Under the pieces are notes generated by a model. The model ran no database searches. It saw only the letters and a list, made by a program, of their open reading frames with translations, and was not told the origin of the DNA. Below are positions 1-7,744 of a stretch of DNA of 12,975 nt, one piece after another. The stretch's first letter is position 1. Every line of letters begins with the position of its first letter. The stretch covers positions 1 to 12,975 of the forward strand of contig CAZMCC010000101.1 in NCBI GenBank assembly GCA_964564695.1. The letters are read 5' to 3'. Origin of the DNA: CAZMCC01 sp964564695. Its GTDB lineage: Bacteria; Planctomycetota; Phycisphaerae; Phycisphaerales; UBA1924. The translations under genes and the position numbers were made by a program.

Positions 1-22
1 CTCAGAGATACGCATCAACACT

Positions 23-46
23 CCCGGCGGTTGCGCCGGGTTGTTC
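23..46 (+). terminator. Terminator-like stem-loop of an upstream gene outside the window
   Basis: A perfect 7-bp stem (CCCGGCG at 23-29, CGCCGGG at 34-40) with loop GTTG is followed by TTGTTC. This is the form of an intrinsic terminator, though the T-tract is short. It would end a plus-strand gene lying to the left. It could also be one of the GC-rich palindromic repeats seen elsewhere in the window. Confidence 0.4.
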
Positions 47-201
47 AGAGGTCCCGATAGCAAGGATTGATAAAGTCAAGTATTTGTTTGGGTATTTTGC
101 TCTACGAAGCGCCCCTCAAACCCATTTGCAACGCCTCACCGCCACAGAAGTAAGGTGGTAGTCTGGCGATTTGCCCCCTCCCCCTCGTGGAGCCCCCGCC
201 G
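41..201 (+). other. Leader region of the metal-efflux operon; no gene seen
   Basis: The stretch from about 61 to 115 is clearly poorer in GC than the rest of the window and is the natural place for the promoter of the first gene. TTGATA at 67-72 resembles a -35 element and TATTTT at 93-98 a -10 element, but the 20-bp spacing is too long for a confident call. No recognisable operator, riboswitch or Shine-Dalgarno sequence was found. Confidence 0.3.
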
Positions 202-1200
202 ATGCGCACCCGTTCCCACCTCACCGCCCTCGCGACCGCCCTCGCCCTGGGCCTCGTGTTCGCGGCGTGCTCATCCAACACCGCCCCGCCGAAAGCCAAT
301 TCCGCCGCCCTCCACCTCGACCCCATCTCCCAGCCCTCCCCCACCGACCCTGCCCCGCGCGACTACCCCGGCATTCACAATGCCGTCGCGTATCACGACA
401 ACTTCGTCTCCGGCAGTGTCCCCGAGGGCGACGCGGGCTTCGACACGCTCGCGGCCATGGGCGTCAAGACCATCATCTCCGTTGACGGCGCCGTCCCCGA
501 GGTCGACAAGGCCAAGGCCCGCGGCATCCGCTACATCCACCTCCCCATCGGGTACAACGGCTTCGACAACACCCGTAAACTCGAGCTCGTCCGCGCCACC
601 CGCGACGCCATGGCGGACGGCCCGGTGTACATCCACTGCCACCACGGCAAGCACCGCAGCGCCGGCGCCGCCGCCACCATCGCCGCCAGTCTCGGCTGGG
701 AAACCCCCGAGACCGGCGTTGCCCGCATGAAGGTCTCCGGAACCGCGCCGAGCTACCCCGGCCTGTACGCCTGCGCGCAGAACGCGACGGCGCTCAGCGC
801 CGCGACCGTGGACGCCGTCCCCGCCGACTTCCCGTCGGTCTCGCGCCCCAGCACGTTCGTGAAGGCGATGGTCGAGATCGACGCGGCGTTCGACAACCTC
901 AAGACGATCGAGAAGGCCGGGTGGAAGACCCCCGCGGACCACCCCGACCTCGTCCCCGCCGCCGAGGCCGGGCGCCTCGCCGACCTGCTCCGCGTCGCGG
1001 GCGCGAGCGAGCTCGCGAAGTCCAAGCCCACGGACTTCGCCGGCGCGCTCGCGGAAGACAACCGGCGGGCCTCGGCCCTCGAGGAGATGCTCGCCCTCGG
1101 CGCCCCCAGCGGCCCCGACGCCGAGAAGCTCTCGGCCCAGTTCCAGCTCGTCGCCGCCTCGTGCAAGGACTGCCACGCGAAGTACCGCGACAAGCCCTGA
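202..1200 (+). CDS. Predicted lipoprotein: protein phosphatase (CX5R) fused to a cytochrome c'-like domain
   Basis: The 332-residue product (from the ATG at 202) starts with a charged n-region and a hydrophobic stretch ending FAAC. Cys23 is therefore a likely lipidation site and the protein should be anchored in the envelope. Residues about 50-195 resemble dual-specificity/tyrosine phosphatases: HCHHGKHRS contains the CX5R loop, with Cys146 as nucleophile and Arg152 as phosphate ligand. Residues about 213-332 look like a helical cytochrome c' or c556 domain ending in CKDCHAKYR (321-329), a CXXCH haem-c site in the C-terminal position typical of that family. Such a protein could dephosphorylate a substrate outside the cytoplasm under redox or ligand control, but its substrate is unknown. 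A GTG at 187 gives five more residues; the ATG places the signal peptide better. It lies 51 bp ahead of the RND adaptor. The domain calls are strong, the combined function is inference. Confidence 0.85.
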   Translation: MRTRSHLTALATALALGLVFAACSSNTAPPKANSAALHLDPISQPSPTDPAPRDYPGIHNAVAYHDNFVSGSVPEGDAGFDTLAAMGVKTIISVDGAVPEVDKAKARGIRYIHLPIGYNGFDNTRKLELVRATRDAMADGPVYIHCHHGKHRSAGAAATIAASLGWETPETGVARMKVSGTAPSYPGLYACAQNATALSAATVDAVPADFPSVSRPSTFVKAMVEIDAAFDNLKTIEKAGWKTPADHPDLVPAAEAGRLADLLRVAGASELAKSKPTDFAGALAEDNRRASALEEMLALGAPSGPDAEKLSAQFQLVAASCKDCHAKYRDKP

Positions 1201-1251
1201 GCCCGGTGGGTGGGGGGTCGGCCACGACACCCGCGCCCCTACCCTCGACCG

Positions 1252-2592
1252 ATGAACATCTCACCGACCCCGTCGGCGCGCCCGCGACGGACGCGCCTGG
1301 GCGCACTCGGCGTCGCCGCGGCGGGCCTGATCGCCGTCCTGCTCGTGCCGGCCTTCGCTCACGAGGGCCACCAGCACAGCGCGCCCGCACCCGCCTTCGG
1401 CCTCGACGCCCCGCGCACCGTCTCGCCCCAGGTCGCCCGCGTGATCGGCCTCAAGACCGCCGAGGTCGATTTCGGGCGCGTCGAGCGCGTGCTCCGCCTC
1501 ACCGGCACGGTCGAGGCGGCCCCCGGCCACGTCCGGGCCGTGTCTCCCCGAGTCAGCGGCGTGATCGCCGGCGTCCGCGTGCGCGTGGGCGACACCATCA
1601 AACGCGGCGACGTCCTCGTCGAGATCGACTCCACCGAGCTCGCCCAGCTCGACGCCCAGATCACCCAGGCGCAGTCCATGGCCGACAAGGCCGCGATGGA
1701 GGCAAAGACCACGGCCGACCTCGCCAAGCTCGCCGAGGCCGAACTCGCCCGCCTCGAGGCCAACGCGCAGAGCGTCTCGGCCAACGTCCTCTCCGACCGG
1801 CGCATCGCCGCCCTCACCGCCCGCGCCGCCGAGCGGGCCGCGCTGCTCGAACTCGCGCAGACCAAGGCCCAGATCCAGGCCCTCACGCGCGTCCGCGAGG
1901 CCCGACTCCCCACGGACCTCGCCCGACTCACCGACGCCGGTCACATCGAGCTCCTCGCCCCGATCGACGGCGTCGTCACGGCCCGCAACGCCGTCATCGG
2001 TGTCGGTGTTCAGGAGGGCGTCCCGCTGCTCACCATCGCCGACCACTCCAAGGTTCAGATCGAGGCCGAACTCCCCGAGTCCCTCGCCGAGCGCCTCACG
2101 ACCCCGGGCGGCCAGGGCGTCCGCCTCCGGCGCGACCCCGCCGGCCCCGTCATCGCCGCCGGGGCCGTCCGGTTCCTCAGCCCGAGCGTCGACCCGGTGA
2201 AGCGGACGGCTCACGTGCTCATCGACGCGGAGAACGCTTCGGGCGCTCTCCGCGCCGGCATGTTCGTCGATGCCTCGATCGTGCTCAGCGAGAGCGACGA
2301 CGCCGTCGTCGTCCCCGTCCCCGCCGTCCTCAGCGAGGGCCCGCTGTGGTTCGTGTTCATCAAGGAGGGCGAGCAGTTCGTGAAGCGCGACATCGTTCCC
2401 GGCCAGCGCAGCGACGCGACCATCGAGGTGCTCGACGGCCTCGTCCCCGGCGACGTCGTCGTCACGCAGGGCGCGTACTCCCTCACCCAGCTCCGCCCGT
2501 CCGGCGACGCCAAGCCGGCTCCCACGACGAAACCCGCCGCGCCCGCTCCGGCACCCGCCCACGACCACACCGGCCACTCCAATCCCGGCTGA
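1252..2592 (+). CDS. Heavy-metal RND efflux periplasmic adaptor (CusB/CzcB/HlyD family)
   Basis: This 446-residue protein is the membrane-fusion subunit that joins an inner-membrane RND pump to an outer-membrane channel. It has an N-terminal arginine-rich and hydrophobic segment (about 11-36) that acts as signal or anchor. A lipoyl/barrel-sandwich half follows (about 90-127, with SGVIAGVRVRVGDTIKRGD), then an alanine-rich helical hairpin (about 128-218). The second lipoyl half is at about 231-262 (LLAPIDGVVTARNAVIGVGV), and beta-barrel and membrane-proximal domains run to about 410. Histidine clusters sit at both ends: HEGHQH (37-42) just after the hydrophobic segment and HDHTGH (437-442) near the C terminus, fitting a metal-binding role. 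The ATG at 1252 is preferred over the GTG at 1210 because it leaves a normal signal sequence. It is followed after 15 bp by the pump gene. The metal cannot be told from the sequence; Cu, Ag, Zn, Co and Cd are all possible. Confidence 0.9.
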   Translation: MNISPTPSARPRRTRLGALGVAAAGLIAVLLVPAFAHEGHQHSAPAPAFGLDAPRTVSPQVARVIGLKTAEVDFGRVERVLRLTGTVEAAPGHVRAVSPRVSGVIAGVRVRVGDTIKRGDVLVEIDSTELAQLDAQITQAQSMADKAAMEAKTTADLAKLAEAELARLEANAQSVSANVLSDRRIAALTARAAERAALLELAQTKAQIQALTRVREARLPTDLARLTDAGHIELLAPIDGVVTARNAVIGVGVQEGVPLLTIADHSKVQIEAELPESLAERLTTPGGQGVRLRRDPAGPVIAAGAVRFLSPSVDPVKRTAHVLIDAENASGALRAGMFVDASIVLSESDDAVVVPVPAVLSEGPLWFVFIKEGEQFVKRDIVPGQRSDATIEVLDGLVPGDVVVTQGAYSLTQLRPSGDAKPAPTTKPAAPAPAPAHDHTGHSNPG

Positions 2593-2607
2593 GCCTCCGC
2601 CCCCTTC

Positions 2608-5600
2608 ATGCTCACCTCGCTTATCCGCTTCTCGCTCCACTACCGCACGCTCGTGCTGCTCGCGGCGGCGCTGCTCTGTCTCTACGGCCTGCGCACCGCC
2701 GCCACCCTCCCCAAGGACGTCCTCCCCAACCTCAACCGTCCGCAGGTCACGATCATGACCGAGACCGCGGGCCTCGCGCCCGAAGAGGTCGAGACCCAGG
2801 TCACCTTCCCGATCGAGTCCGCCGTCAACGGGGCGGAGGGCGTCGAGCGCGTCCGCTCCACGAGCTCGCTGGGGCTCTCCGTGGTCACGATCGACTTCAT
2901 GTGGGACACCGAGGTCCGCGCGGCCCGTCAGACCATCCAGGAGCGACTCACCGCCGCCCGCGAAACGCTCCCCGAAGGTGTTGCCCCGCAGATGGGCCCG
3001 GTCTCGTCGATCATGGGCGAGATCATGCTGCTCGGCCTGCAGAGCTCCCCGGCCGAGGCCGTCTCGCCGATGGAACTCCGCGCCATCGCCGATTGGGCCG
3101 TTCGTCCCGCGTTGCTGGCGGTGCCCGGGGTGAGCAAGGTCACCGTCATGGGCGGCGACGTCCGCCAGTTCCACGTGAAGGCCGACGCGGACCGTCTCCG
3201 CCTGTACGCCCTCGCCTTCGACGACCTGCGTCGCGCCTTGGAGGAGTCGAACACGAATTCCGCCGGCGGATTCATCGTCGGGCGCGGGGCGGCACAGGAA
3301 CTCGTCGTCCGCAACATCGGGCGGCTCGACGGGAGTCGCGTGGGCGGGGCTGTCGAGGACATCGGGGCGTCTCTCGTCGCGATGCGCACCGGGATCGATG
3401 AGCACGCACCGCGGGCCGTGCTCGTGCGCGACGTCGCGACCGTCACCGAGGCCCCCGCCGTCATCCGGCGCGGGGCCGCGTCGATGAGCGGCTACCCCGC
3501 GGTGGTCATCGCGGTGCAGAAGCAGCCCGGGGCCGACAGCCGCACTCTATCCGCCAAGATCGACGGCGCCCTCGCGCAGCTCACCCCGTCGCTCCCCGCC
3601 GCGCTCATCATCAAGCCCGACCTCTTCCGCCAGGCCGACTTCATCCAGCGGGCCGTCGACAACGTCGCCCACGCGCTCCGCGACGGCTCGATCTTCGTTG
3701 TGCTCGTCCTCGTCGTGTTCCTCCTCAACGTCCGCACCACGCTGATCACGCTCACGGCCCTTCCGCTCTCGATCCTCGCCACGTTCGTGGCCTTCTCGGC
3801 CCTGGGCCTGAGCGTGAACACGATGACGCTCGGCGGGATCGCGGTCGCGGTGGGCGAGCTCGTCGACGACGCGGTCGTGGACGTCGAGAACGTCTTCCGA
3901 CGATTGCGAGAGAACCGGGCGCTCGCGGCCCCGCGTCCGGTGCACCGCGTCGTGCTCGACGCCTGCGCCGAGGTGCGCGGCGCCATCGTGGTCGGCACCG
4001 CGATCGTCCTGCTCGTCTTCGTCCCGCTCTTCGCGCTCTCGGGCATCGAGGGGCGCCTCTTTCGACCGCTGGCGATCGCGTACATCGTCAGCATCCTGTG
4101 CTCGCTCGCTGTGGCCCTCACCGTCACCCCCGCGCTGTGCTCGCTCCTGCTCCCCGGCATGCGCCGCATGGAGCACTCCCGCGATGGGCTCGTGCTCCGC
4201 GCGTTCAAGCGCGTCGCGCTCGCGGCGTACGCCCTCACCCTGCCGCGACCCATCACCGTCATCGCCCTGTGCGCCGCGGGCGTGGCCTTCGCCGGCGCCG
4301 CCGCCTCGCGCCTCGGCGTCGAATTCCTCCCCGCCTTCAACGAGGGCACCGCGGTCGTCTCCGTGAGCGTCGTCCCCGGCACGAGCCTCGAGGAGTCCGA
4401 CCGCGTGGGGCGCATCGCTGAGAACTTCATCCTCGAGATCCCCGAAGTGAAGTCCGTCGCCCGGCGCACGGGCAGAGCCGAGCAGGACGAGCACGCGCTG
4501 GGTGTCCACTCGTCCGAGATCGAGGTCGACTTCTGGACTGCCGAGGAGATCGCCAAGGCGCGGCGCTCGGGTGACACCGCCCCGCCGCCCCCACCACCCT
4601 CCCCCGCGGGCACGGGCACGGCCGAACGCATCCACGACCACTCGCAGCACGAACACGCCGAGCCCGCGTCGCGAGCGGCCGTGATCACCGGCACGCCGCC
4701 CGCGGCGACTCCGCCGGCCACACCCTCCAACCCCCACCTCGCCCACGACCCCAACTCGTGCCCCATCGCGTCCGCCCTCTTCGCGCGCAAGGCCCCAGCC
4801 TCCTCCCGCCCGCTCCCCGAGATCTTCACCGACATCGAGCAGCGCCTGAGCCTGATCCCCGGCGCCGCCGTCGCCATCGGCCAACCCATCGGCCACCGCA
4901 TCGACCACCTGCTCACCGGCGTCCGCGCCCAGCTCGCGCTGAAAATCGCCGGCGACAACCTCGCAACGCTGCGCCTCCTCGCCGACCAGGCCGCCGCCGC
5001 GATGGAGGACATCCCCGGCGTCGCCGACCTGCAGGTCGAGCAGCAGGTGACGGTCCCGCAGGTCCACCTGCGCGTGAAGCGCGAGGCCGCCGCCCGCGCG
5101 GGATTCACGCCCGCCCAGCTCACCGCGATGTTCGAGACCGTCATGCGCGGCACCGTCGTCACCCGCCTGCTCGACGGCCTGCGCTCCTTCGATGTCGTCC
5201 TCCGCCTCGACGACCGCTACACCACCTCCCTGAGCGACCTCGCCGATGTCCGGCTCATCTCCCCCTCCGGGGCAGTGGTCCTCCTCAGCGACGTCGCCGA
5301 GATCATCCACGCCCGCGGCCCCAACGAGATCCAGCGCGAGAACCTGCGCCGCCGCATCGTCGTCTCCTGCAACGTCCGCGGCGGGGGGGGGCGCGACCTG
5401 GGCTCCACCGTCCGCGACGTGCAGGCCTCGGTTACCCGCGCCCTCGCGCTCCCCCCGGGCTACACGCTCAGCTTCGGCGGCCAGCACGAGGCCCAGCGCG
5501 ACGCCTCGCGCCTGCTCGGCGTCCTGTGCGCCGTCAGCCTCCTCGCCATGTTCATCCTGCTCGCGAGCCACTACCGCTCGATTGCGCTTGCCGCCCAGAT

Positions 5601-6117
5601 CCTGCTCAACGTCCCCTTCGCGTTCATCGGCGCCGCCCTCGTGCTCTGGATCACCGGCACGCCCTTCAGCCTCGCCTCACTCGTGGGCTTCATCACGCTC
5701 ACCGGCATTGCCGTGCGCAACGGCGTGCTCATGATCTCCCATTACCTCCACCTTGCCGCCCACGAGGGCGTGCCGTTCGGACGCGACCTGGTCGTCCGCG
5801 CCTCGCAGGAGCGCGTCGCCCCGGTACTGATGACCGCGTTCACGTCGTCGCTCGCGCTCATCCCGCTGGCGATCTCTCCCGGCGTCCCGGGGCGCGAGAT
5901 CCTGCACCCCGTCGCGCTGGTCGTCCTCGGCGGCCTGCTCACCTCCACCGCGCTCGATTTCTTCGTGACGCCCACGGTGTTCCTCCGCTTCGGCCGGCGG
6001 GCGACGGAGCGCTACAAGATCTCCCTCCACAACGTCGAGGGAGACACGCCTCAGCGGCGTTCAGCCGCTGAGACGAGAGGGAGGGGGTCGGATTCCTCAC
6101 CAGAATCTCCCGTCTGA
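2608..6117 (+). CDS. Heavy-metal efflux RND pump (CusA/CzcA family, HME-RND)
   Basis: At 1169 residues this proton-driven inner-membrane pump is longer than the usual roughly 1040. It has TM1 (about 12-30), a periplasmic loop, TM2-6 (about 360-512), TM7 (about 548-568), a second periplasmic loop and TM8-12 (about 968-1120). TM4 carries GELVDDAVVDVENVFRRL (416-433), with Asp420, Asp421 and Glu427 in the proton-relay position. GFITLTGIAVRNGVLMISHY (1027-1046) is another hallmark of the heavy-metal branch. Three things are odd. An insertion of about 80 residues (about 652-735) in the second periplasmic loop is rich in Pro and His (HDHSQHEH at 676-683, HLAH at 710-713, Cys718). A 9-G tract encodes extra glycines at 925-928. 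The last 35 or so residues come from palindromic DNA. The gene ends TGA followed in frame by TAA. It is presumably co-transcribed with the adaptor. The exact metal is not deducible. Confidence 0.93.
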   Translation: MLTSLIRFSLHYRTLVLLAAALLCLYGLRTAATLPKDVLPNLNRPQVTIMTETAGLAPEEVETQVTFPIESAVNGAEGVERVRSTSSLGLSVVTIDFMWDTEVRAARQTIQERLTAARETLPEGVAPQMGPVSSIMGEIMLLGLQSSPAEAVSPMELRAIADWAVRPALLAVPGVSKVTVMGGDVRQFHVKADADRLRLYALAFDDLRRALEESNTNSAGGFIVGRGAAQELVVRNIGRLDGSRVGGAVEDIGASLVAMRTGIDEHAPRAVLVRDVATVTEAPAVIRRGAASMSGYPAVVIAVQKQPGADSRTLSAKIDGALAQLTPSLPAALIIKPDLFRQADFIQRAVDNVAHALRDGSIFVVLVLVVFLLNVRTTLITLTALPLSILATFVAFSALGLSVNTMTLGGIAVAVGELVDDAVVDVENVFRRLRENRALAAPRPVHRVVLDACAEVRGAIVVGTAIVLLVFVPLFALSGIEGRLFRPLAIAYIVSILCSLAVALTVTPALCSLLLPGMRRMEHSRDGLVLRAFKRVALAAYALTLPRPITVIALCAAGVAFAGAAASRLGVEFLPAFNEGTAVVSVSVVPGTSLEESDRVGRIAENFILEIPEVKSVARRTGRAEQDEHALGVHSSEIEVDFWTAEEIAKARRSGDTAPPPPPPSPAGTGTAERIHDHSQHEHAEPASRAAVITGTPPAATPPATPSNPHLAHDPNSCPIASALFARKAPASSRPLPEIFTDIEQRLSLIPGAAVAIGQPIGHRIDHLLTGVRAQLALKIAGDNLATLRLLADQAAAAMEDIPGVADLQVEQQVTVPQVHLRVKREAAARAGFTPAQLTAMFETVMRGTVVTRLLDGLRSFDVVLRLDDRYTTSLSDLADVRLISPSGAVVLLSDVAEIIHARGPNEIQRENLRRRIVVSCNVRGGGGRDLGSTVRDVQASVTRALALPPGYTLSFGGQHEAQRDASRLLGVLCAVSLLAMFILLASHYRSIALAAQILLNVPFAFIGAALVLWITGTPFSLASLVGFITLTGIAVRNGVLMISHYLHLAAHEGVPFGRDLVVRASQERVAPVLMTAFTSSLALIPLAISPGVPGREILHPVALVVLGGLLTSTALDFFVTPTVFLRFGRRATERYKISLHNVEGDTPQRRSAAETRGRGSDSSPESPV
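5383..5391 (+). repeat. Homopolymeric tract of nine G inside the RND pump gene
   Basis: Nine consecutive G residues encode extra glycines in NVRGGGGRDLGS (922-933 of the pump). Relatives, as I recall them, have a single glycine here (NVxGRDLG), so the tract looks like a three-codon insertion that keeps the frame. Tracts this long are prone to slipped-strand length change. Confidence 0.75.
6021..6107. repeat. Cluster of palindromes over the 3' end of the RND pump gene
   Basis: Three inverted repeats lie close together: CTCCCTC (6021-6027) with GAGGGAG (6037-6043); CTCAGCGGC (6050-6058) with GCCGCTGAG (6064-6072), a perfect 9-bp stem with a 5-nt loop; and GATTC (6091-6095) with GAATC (6103-6107). 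They encode the tail after the last membrane segment, which has no counterpart in typical family members. This suggests a repeat element that inserted at, and was translated into, the gene end. It might also weaken transcription into the next gene. Confidence 0.55.
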
Positions 6118-6164
6118 TAACTCCCCCCGACCAAAGCCACCCCCGCCATCCGCCGATAACACGC

Positions 6165-7658
6165 ATGATGCCCATGCGGAGTGTGACAGTCGCCGAGCTC
6201 GTTCCCGACGCGCCCCTGCCGCGCGGCCTGTACTCGCGCTTCGGCTCGATGCTCCTCCCCCCGGGCGCGACCCTCACCACGCCCATACTCACGCGCCTCC
6301 GCGCCGGCAAGCACGAGTCGGTGCTCATCCCCGACGACAGCACGCCCGTTCCGGCTCCGGTGCTCCCCATCATCACGCTGGCCCCCGCGGTGATCGCGCC
6401 CGCTCCCGCGCCGGCACCCACACCCCCGCTTCCGACGCCCCCGCTTCCAATTCCCGTCGTGATCGCCCCGCCCGCGCCGGCGACAACACCCGAGCCCTCG
6501 CTCGCGCTCGAATCCGCGCTGGCTCCTGAACCGCTCCCCGAGCCCGTCCCCGTCCATCCGCCCGAGCCCGCGCTCCCCCGCGACGAAACCCGGCGCCGTC
6601 AGGCCGCCGCGACGCTGCGCCGGCGCGGCGCCGAGCTGCTCGCCTCGTGGAGCCCGGCTCTCGACCGCCTCCCGCGCCGCTTCGCCGCGGCGTCGGCTCC
6701 GGCCCCGACTGTCCGGCCCGCGCGAACCAGCTCGCACTGGCTCGACGCCGACATCGCTGCGATGCGGGCCGAGCGCACCGGCGTCCTCGAGCGAATCTAC
6801 TCCCGCTTGGCCCTGGGCCGCTCTCTCCACGCCGGCGCGTTGGTCGATCTCGCCGACGAGCTCGCCGATCTCGCCCTCCGCCGCTCCGACCGCTTCGGCG
6901 CCCTCGCGGCACTCTCCCCGTCGCGGGGCGGGGGAGCGGGGCGCCCCGACAACCTCGCCGACCACACGTACTCCGTCGCCGTCCTCGCCACCGGCATCGC
7001 GACGCACCGTCGCTGGTCGGGCACGGACGTCCGCACCGTCGCGCTCGCGGCCCTTCTCGCCGACGCCGGCATGATGCTCCTGGCCCCCGACCTCCGCGCC
7101 GTCGACTCTCCATTGAGCGACGAGCAGCGGTCGCGCCTCCGCGACCACCCCACGCACACGCTCGCCCTCATCGATCTCATCGAGACGCTCCCCCCCGCCG
7201 TCGCGGCCATCGTCCTGGCCCACCACGAGCGCGAGGACGCCACCGGCTACCCCCGCGGCCTGCGCTCCGCAGTGATCCACGACGGCGCCAAAGCCCTGGC
7301 CGTCGCCGACACGCTCGCCGCCCTCACCGCACCGCGGGCCCACCGCCGCCGCGTCGACCCCTTCGACGCGATGCTCACCGTCATCAACCTCGGCGCCACC
7401 GGCAGCCTCGACCGCGCCAGCGTCGGCGCCCTGCTCCGCTGCACCGGCCTCTTCCCCATCGGCTCGAGCGTGCTGCTCTCCACCGGTCACTCCGCGGTCA
7501 GCGTCGCGCTCCCCGACCCGGCCCGCCCGGATCGTCCGCTCGTCCGCCTCATCGACGGCCCGGACACCGGGGCAATCCTCGACCTCGCCGCACCCGCCGC
7601 GCGGTCGCTTCGCGTCGCCCGCGCGGGCGCCGCCGCGGCCCTCATCACCCGCGCCTGA
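6165..7658 (+). CDS. HD-GYP-type protein with an altered HD dyad
   Basis: The 497-residue protein has a short N-terminal domain (about 5-57) of the kind that precedes many HD-GYP domains. A proline/alanine-rich linker (about 60-140) and an Arg-rich helical part follow. The HD-GYP domain (about 262-425) keeps His267, the Asp327-His328-Pro329 motif, HHERED (353-358), GYP (361-363) and VADTLAALTAPRAHRR (380-395). The central HD dyad reads Ala299-Asp300 (LLADAGM), where active members have LLHDIGK, so one metal ligand and the following lysine are gone. HD-GYP proteins hydrolyse cyclic-di-GMP or related dinucleotides. This one may be inactive and act as a binding or scaffold protein. A C-terminal part (about 428-464, with FPIGSSVLLSTGHSAV) follows, as in many relatives. 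There is no signal peptide, so it is cytoplasmic. It starts 47 bp after the pump gene. A second ATG (6168) and third (6174) are equally possible starts. Confidence 0.85.
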   Translation: MMPMRSVTVAELVPDAPLPRGLYSRFGSMLLPPGATLTTPILTRLRAGKHESVLIPDDSTPVPAPVLPIITLAPAVIAPAPAPAPTPPLPTPPLPIPVVIAPPAPATTPEPSLALESALAPEPLPEPVPVHPPEPALPRDETRRRQAAATLRRRGAELLASWSPALDRLPRRFAAASAPAPTVRPARTSSHWLDADIAAMRAERTGVLERIYSRLALGRSLHAGALVDLADELADLALRRSDRFGALAALSPSRGGGAGRPDNLADHTYSVAVLATGIATHRRWSGTDVRTVALAALLADAGMMLLAPDLRAVDSPLSDEQRSRLRDHPTHTLALIDLIETLPPAVAAIVLAHHEREDATGYPRGLRSAVIHDGAKALAVADTLAALTAPRAHRRRVDPFDAMLTVINLGATGSLDRASVGALLRCTGLFPIGSSVLLSTGHSAVSVALPDPARPDRPLVRLIDGPDTGAILDLAAPAARSLRVARAGAAAALITRA

Positions 7659-7663
7659 ATGAG

Positions 7664-7683
7664 CCTCCGGCGCAAGCCTGGGG
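7664..7683 (+). repeat. Degenerate GCAA-loop hairpin repeat just after the HD-GYP gene
   Basis: CCTCCGGC (7664-7671), loop GCAA (7672-7675) and GCCTGGGG (7676-7683) form an 8-position stem with one G-T wobble and one mismatch. The 24-nt stretch 7661-7684 matches 12269-12292 at 20 positions. One stem base pair is swapped on both sides (C-G to G-C), as expected if the structure is conserved. It begins 6 nt after the stop codon and may serve as a terminator. Confidence 0.5.
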
Positions 7684-7744
7684 TGACCCGTGCGCTCAAC
7701 GGCAACGGCCGCCACCGCACACGCTCCAGAAGCCAAAGGCATGT

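Noticed and set aside
921..3401. 826-codon open frame on the plus strand overlapping the phosphatase, adaptor and pump genes
   Set aside because: It is a long Arg/Pro-rich frame caused by high GC; the overlapped genes have clear family motifs and this one has none.
5383..5391. Frameshift error at the G tract making the pump a pseudogene
   Set aside because: The frame continues with family motifs (GRDLGS, GFITLTGIAVRNG) on both sides, so the gene is intact at nine G.
3547..5571. 674-codon open frame on the minus strand opposite the RND pump
   Set aside because: Gly/Asp/Arg-rich low-complexity translation, a mirror of the GC-rich pump gene, with no motif.
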